Shown: one piece after another, positions 6,949 through 9,834 of the stretch | How positions within the stretch are numbered: position 1 is the first letter of the stretch | How the letters are laid out: each line of letters begins with the position of its first letter | Origin: Thermomicrobiaceae bacterium | GTDB taxonomy: Bacteria; Chloroflexota; Chloroflexia; Thermomicrobiales; Thermomicrobiaceae | DNA length: 9,834 bases | Reading direction: 5' to 3' | Assembly: GCA_007122555.1 (NCBI GenBank) | Contig: SKTL01000044.1 | Location: 1 to 9,834, forward strand | Made by a program: the position numbers and the translations under genes | Notes under the pieces: model-generated | The model's input: the letters and a program-made list of their open reading frames with translations, nothing else | Told to the model about the DNA's origin: nothing | Database searches by the model: none

Positions 6949-7554
6949 GTGACCTATCAACTGGAAGGACGACTCCTGGAAGTCTGCAACTGTGAGGTGC
7001 TTTGCCCCTGCTGGATCGGTGAGATGCCGGACAACGGAACCTGTGACGCCGTCGCGGCCTGGCACATCGACAAAGGAAGCATCAATGGCGTCGACGTATC
7101 CAATCACACTATTGCCCTGATCACGCATATCCCCGGGAACGTCCTGGAGGGAAACTGGCGCGTGGTCGCGTTCATCGACGATCGAGCATCCAAGGAGCAA
7201 CACGAAGCGATTCTCAGCGCCTTCACCGGACAACTCGGCGGGCCAATCGCCGATGTCGCGCAACTCGTCGGCGAGGTGATCACGGTCGAGAGCCAGCCAA
7301 TCAGTTTCGACGTCGTGGACGGAAAGGGAACGCTTCGGATCGGGTCGGTGGTCGATACCGAGATGGCCCCCTATATCGGTCCCAGCGGCGATGTCACTAC
7401 GCTGAATGAAAGCGTGTTTTCCACGATCCCGGGTTCGCCGGCGTACGTGGCCAAGGCGTCCCACTATAACCGCAATAGCTCGCAGTATGGGCTGAAAGAC
7501 ATCGCGCTAAAGGAACACAACGCGATCCAGGGTGTGTTCGCGTTCGAGGCATAG
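6949..7554 (+). CDS. DUF1326 domain protein, copy B
   Basis: This 201-residue soluble protein is a paralogue of the product of 922-1527. The start is GTG, chosen because a strong AAAGGAGG lies at 6935-6942 and the N-terminus then aligns residue for residue with copy A. The cysteine cluster EVCNCEVLCPCW (Cys13, 15, 19, 21) and Cys32 are intact. Differences from copy A fall mostly in residues 34-90 and many are conservative. At DNA level the copies differ at many synonymous sites, which points to an old duplication under purifying selection. It is the first gene of a probable operon with the DUF2182 membrane protein (67 bases on) and a SnoaL-like protein. DUF1326 and DUF2182 genes are, to my knowledge, recurrent neighbours, which supports a joint but undefined role, perhaps metal handling. 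Confidence 0.93.
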   Translation: MTYQLEGRLLEVCNCEVLCPCWIGEMPDNGTCDAVAAWHIDKGSINGVDVSNHTIALITHIPGNVLEGNWRVVAFIDDRASKEQHEAILSAFTGQLGGPIADVAQLVGEVITVESQPISFDVVDGKGTLRIGSVVDTEMAPYIGPSGDVTTLNESVFSTIPGSPAYVAKASHYNRNSSQYGLKDIALKEHNAIQGVFAFEA

Positions 7555-7565
7555 ACCGGGGATCG

Positions 7566-7598
7566 GCGTCGGGGAGATTGTTCCAGTCTCTCCGGCGC
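7566..7598 (+). promoter_or_regulatory. Strong hairpin between DUF1326 copy B and the DUF2182 gene
   Basis: Bases 7566-7577 pair with 7587-7598 over 12 consecutive positions, two of them G-U wobbles, around the nine-base loop TTGTTCCAG. It begins 12 bases after the DUF1326 stop and ends 23 bases before the next start. Without a T-run and with co-directional genes on both sides, it is more likely an RNA processing, stability or attenuation element than a full terminator. Confidence 0.5.
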
Positions 7599-7621
7599 GT
7601 TCGTCAGGAATGGAGGCGGCC

Positions 7622-8419
7622 ATGTCAGCATTCTCGAAACCGGGTGAGCAGAGCCAGATTCCGTTTATCGCGGTGATTTCCGGGATGGTTCTCCTGGCAT
7701 GGCTCAGCCTCTGGCTCTGGTCGCAATCTCCATACAGCCGCTACCTCGATCACGATCATCTCGGTTCGGTGAGCGTCAGTCAGAGTCCGACCGTCATGTC
7801 GATCCACGTCGCCGGCTGGACGCTGATGGTGGTGGCGATGATGTTGCCGACAACGCTGCCGCTCATCACGCTCTTTCGCGGGTTTGTTCGAAAGCATGCC
7901 AACGCCGCGGTGCTGGTCGGGACGCTTCTGGCAGGTTACATTGGAATCTGGACGCTGTTCGGCGTGGCGGTGCATGCAGGGGACTGGGGTCTCCACATGC
8001 TGATCGACCAGAGCGCGTGGGTTACGGCGAATGCCTGGCTGATCTCGGCAGCGATACTGTTTGGGGCCGGCATTTACCAGTTTACTGAATTGAAGTACAA
8101 GTGTCTGGACGAATGCCGGTCGCCGTTCAGCTTCATCCAGCGGCACTGGCATGGCGGAAACAAGTACCGGGAATCGCTCACCCTCGGGCTTCACCACGGC
8201 CTCTACTGCATCGGATGCTGCTGGACACTGATGCTCCTCATGTTCGCTGTCGGCATGGGCAATCTTGCATGGATGCTTCTGCTCGGCATCGTGATGGGAA
8301 TTGAGAAGAACGTCTCCTGGGGACGTAAGCTGAGCAAGCCGCTGGGACTTGTTCTGATCAGCTGGGGCATGTTGCTGCCGGCGCTGGCGCTCACCGGGGT
8401 TATCTCGCTAAGTCACTAG
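7622..8419 (+). CDS. DUF2182 integral membrane protein (predicted metal-binding)
   Basis: The product is 265 residues from the ATG at 7622. This start is preferred over upstream in-frame ATGs (7532, 7610) because GGAGG at 7612-7616 is correctly spaced and the upstream residues overlap DUF1326. I see about six hydrophobic segments: 13-34, 63-86, 96-119, 134-154, 200-225 and 242-262. Family landmarks are AMMLPT (72-77), KYKCLDECRSP (158-168; Cys161, Cys165), GLHHGLYCIGCCW (189-201; His191, His192, Cys196, Cys199, Cys200) and GIEKN (226-230). The cysteine/histidine clusters underlie the family's description as predicted metal-binding, but no activity is established. It is co-directional with DUF1326 copy B and a SnoaL-like gene only 19 bases downstream, so it is probably the membrane partner of that set. 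Confidence 0.88.
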   Translation: MSAFSKPGEQSQIPFIAVISGMVLLAWLSLWLWSQSPYSRYLDHDHLGSVSVSQSPTVMSIHVAGWTLMVVAMMLPTTLPLITLFRGFVRKHANAAVLVGTLLAGYIGIWTLFGVAVHAGDWGLHMLIDQSAWVTANAWLISAAILFGAGIYQFTELKYKCLDECRSPFSFIQRHWHGGNKYRESLTLGLHHGLYCIGCCWTLMLLMFAVGMGNLAWMLLLGIVMGIEKNVSWGRKLSKPLGLVLISWGMLLPALALTGVISLSH

Positions 8420-8438
8420 CGAGGAGAGGAATCACACC

Positions 8439-8792
8439 ATGAACACCAACCAGATTGTCGATCGCGTGAACGAGGCGCTCAACGAGCACAACGTTGACGA
8501 GCTGCTGGCGCTGATGACCGACGATGTCGTTTTCGAGAACACCGGACCGGCGCCGGACGGTGAGCGCTATGAGGGACAGGCTGACCTGCGTCGCTTCTTC
8601 GAGCAGCTCTTCACGGATTCGCCGAACGCCAGGTTCGAGTCCGAAGACCGGTTCTGCACCGACGATCGATGCCTTGATTGCTGGACCTATACCTGGGACC
8701 CGAACGGCGATCCGGGGAGAGTTCGGGGCGCGAGTGTCTACCGGTTTCGAGACGGAAAGATCTCCGAGATGCACGAGTACGTCAAGGGATAG
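8439..8792 (+). CDS. SnoaL/NTF2-like small protein
   Basis: This 117-residue cytoplasmic protein has the NTF2-like cone fold pattern. It has an N-terminal helix (QIVDRVNEALNEHNVDELLALM), then DDVVFENTGP, a helix DLRRFFEQLF, and strands ending VYRFRDGKISEMHEYV. The family includes polyketide cyclases, isomerases and many ligand-binding proteins, so function cannot be set from fold alone. An unusual touch is the run FCTDDRCLDCW with Cys73, Cys78 and Cys81, echoing the cysteine-rich DUF1326 and DUF2182 partners. GAGGAGAGG at about 8421-8429 is its ribosome-binding site. It starts 19 bases after the DUF2182 stop and is the last gene of the operon, with a palindromic hairpin 64 bases on. Confidence 0.82.
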   Translation: MNTNQIVDRVNEALNEHNVDELLALMTDDVVFENTGPAPDGERYEGQADLRRFFEQLFTDSPNARFESEDRFCTDDRCLDCWTYTWDPNGDPGRVRGASVYRFRDGKISEMHEYVKG

Positions 8793-8855
8793 AACGCCCC
8801 CACCACAAGGGCGATACTCAACTGCCGCCGGAACGACGAACAAGTGACCTCACTG

Positions 8856-8879
8856 CCCGGCTGGGACGTCCCAGCCGGG
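8856..8879 (+). terminator. Perfect palindrome, probable terminator of the DUF1326-B operon
   Basis: Twelve-base arms CCCGGCTGGGAC (8856-8867) and GTCCCAGCCGGG (8868-8879) are exact complements. They form a very stable stem 64 bases after the SnoaL-like stop. The following GCGCTCTCCCTTAGTTC is pyrimidine-rich but lacks a T-run. The position favours transcription termination; perfect symmetry also allows a protein-binding site. Confidence 0.65.
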
Positions 8880-9108
8880 GCGCTCTCCCTTAGTTCATCT
8901 GGAGACTTCTGCCCCGTCAGCCGGCGTACGGGCAAGCCATGAGTCTTGTTGATACATGAATGTCTGCATGCTAGCATGTGCTTACAATCACTTATGCTGA
9001 TCATAGCGCGCGGACAACGACAAAGCGCCTGGTTTACTGTGCTCAAGTCTGCACGCGTGTCGAGCGACGAAGCAGGTAGAACCATCGGAGAATGGAGAGA
9101 GGGTTTCA
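8880..9108 (+). promoter_or_regulatory. Control region of the lipoprotein gene
   Basis: Together with the preceding terminator this makes a 316-base stretch without a credible gene. It holds a plausible promoter, TTGATA (8949-8954) then 17 bases to TAGCAT (8972-8977), or alternatively TACAAT at 8983-8988 as the -10. A perfect 12-base palindrome CATGCTAGCATG (8967-8978) overlaps these. It is more AT-rich than its surroundings. GGAGAGAGGG just before the ATG at 9109 is the ribosome-binding site. Promoter assignment is tentative. Confidence 0.35.
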
Positions 9109-9834
9109 ATGAGTTTGCGTCCATTTGTCCCGCTGATACTATCGTCGGCGCTTGTTTTCGTACTGGCCGCCTGCACGACGTCGACGGACGACGACGCTGT
9201 CGAAGCAACGGATGATACCGTCGTGGAATCGGCTGACGATGCGGCGGAAACTGACGCAGCGACCGATGATCTCGACGAGGCAGACCTTGACGCCGCCGAT
9301 GATGAGGAAGCCGAAGCGAGTGATGAAGCCGACAATGACTTCCCGGTGGACATGGACGAAGTGGCCGAGTTCCTTTCGACCGAAGGATTTGCCCTCTGTT
9401 CAGACCAAGACGCGATAGACGCCGCAGAAACGATTACTCCGGAGCTCGATCTTGCATCTCTGGAAGCCGCGTCTCATGACAGAACGTTCGTCGCAGAAGC
9501 GTACGCAAACACCTATGTCGGTGAGATTACCGACGACCTGCTGATCGGCGTCTCGCTCGACAGTAGATACGCTGACCAGGCGGAAGGTGTCTCTGTATAT
9601 CTTTGCGATAGCGAAGATGTAAGCGTTTACCTCTGGGGCGACATCGAAGATGGAAGCGCCACACTCGCTGAAGACGATGTGGAAGTAGACCTCACCGTTG
9701 GGGACGATGGCATCACGGGAACCGTACTCCTCGACGGGGAAGAAAAATCGTTCAGCGCAAGCGCGACGACCGGCGACGCCGGGATGTACGTTGCGGCTGA
9801 CTCAGCCGGGGACGTCGATCTCGAGGTGCGGTGG
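9109..9834 (+). CDS. Very acidic lipoprotein, 3' end outside the window
   Basis: The frame is open from ATG 9109 to the window edge, 242 codons without a stop. The N-terminus is a lipoprotein signal, MSLRPFVPLILSSALVFVL then AAC, with lipobox Cys22, so the mature protein should be membrane-anchored outside the cytoplasm. Residues 27-77 are a low-complexity linker rich in Asp, Glu, Ala and Thr, with 26 acidic residues in 51 by hand count; no Lys or Arg occurs between Arg4 and Arg125. A folded part follows from about residue 80, with Cys97 and Cys166 as a possible disulfide. Its end (GITGTVLLDGEEKSFSASA, then TGDAGMYVAA) resembles a beta-rich extracellular domain I associate with Chloroflexota and Actinobacteria proteins. 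It looks like a separate transcription unit; its role is unknown. Confidence 0.85.
   Translation, partial: MSLRPFVPLILSSALVFVLAACTTSTDDDAVEATDDTVVESADDAAETDAATDDLDEADLDAADDEEAEASDEADNDFPVDMDEVAEFLSTEGFALCSDQDAIDAAETITPELDLASLEAASHDRTFVAEAYANTYVGEITDDLLIGVSLDSRYADQAEGVSVYLCDSEDVSVYLWGDIEDGSATLAEDDVEVDLTVGDDGITGTVLLDGEEKSFSASATTGDAGMYVAADSAGDVDLEVRW

Noticed and set aside
1..7554. Mobile element as the cause of the duplicated module
   Set aside because: No transposase, integrase, terminal inverted repeats or target-site duplications are visible, and the copies are too diverged for a recent transposition.
8946..9215. 89-codon open frame on the + strand
   Set aside because: It starts inside the promoter region and overlaps the lipoprotein signal sequence in another frame. 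The lipoprotein has a clear ribosome-binding site and lipobox.

Overview
The window is about 60% GC with densely packed genes, all on the + strand. Gene style fits a high-GC bacterium with many large LuxR-type ATPase regulators, such as Chloroflexota/Thermomicrobia or Actinobacteriota. The C-terminal domain of the last protein also resembles domains I associate with Chloroflexota and Actinobacteria. This placement is an inference from style and no marker gene settles it.

Layout. (1) Bases 1-708 hold the C-terminal end of a large LuxR/LAL-type regulator (regulator A), cut by the window edge. (2) A 213-base gap with a dyad leads to DUF1326 protein copy A (922-1527), then a DinB-fold protein (1573-2076) and a terminator-like hairpin. 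(3) A 437-residue nitroreductase-like protein follows (2220-3533). (4) A 281-base gap with several inverted repeats precedes a complete 986-residue LAL regulator (regulator B, 3815-6775). (5) A 173-base leader region precedes a probable three-gene operon: DUF1326 copy B (6949-7554), a DUF2182 membrane protein (7622-8419) and a SnoaL/NTF2-like protein (8439-8792). The operon ends near a perfect 24-base palindrome. (6) A 316-base gap with a candidate promoter leads to an extremely acidic lipoprotein (9109 to the window end, open).

Main reading. The window carries two copies of one module, a LAL regulator followed by a DUF1326 gene. The two DUF1326 proteins are about 79% identical by hand count, and the regulators share an identical ISERTVESH stretch in the DNA-binding domain. 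Both DUF1326 genes have the same near-identical 18-base element about 105 bases upstream (800-817 and 6826-6843), with an inverted repeat CGWGG-TTT-CCACG. Both also have a leader hairpin whose 5' edge lies exactly 53 bases before the start codon, with different arm sequences. The economical model is that each regulator controls its adjacent DUF1326 gene, and perhaps both, through this dyad. Copy B is linked to the DUF2182 membrane protein. Both proteins carry conserved cysteine/histidine clusters that suggest metal or thiol chemistry at the membrane, but the biochemical role is unknown. Copy A lacks that partner and sits with a DinB-fold protein and a nitroreductase-like protein.
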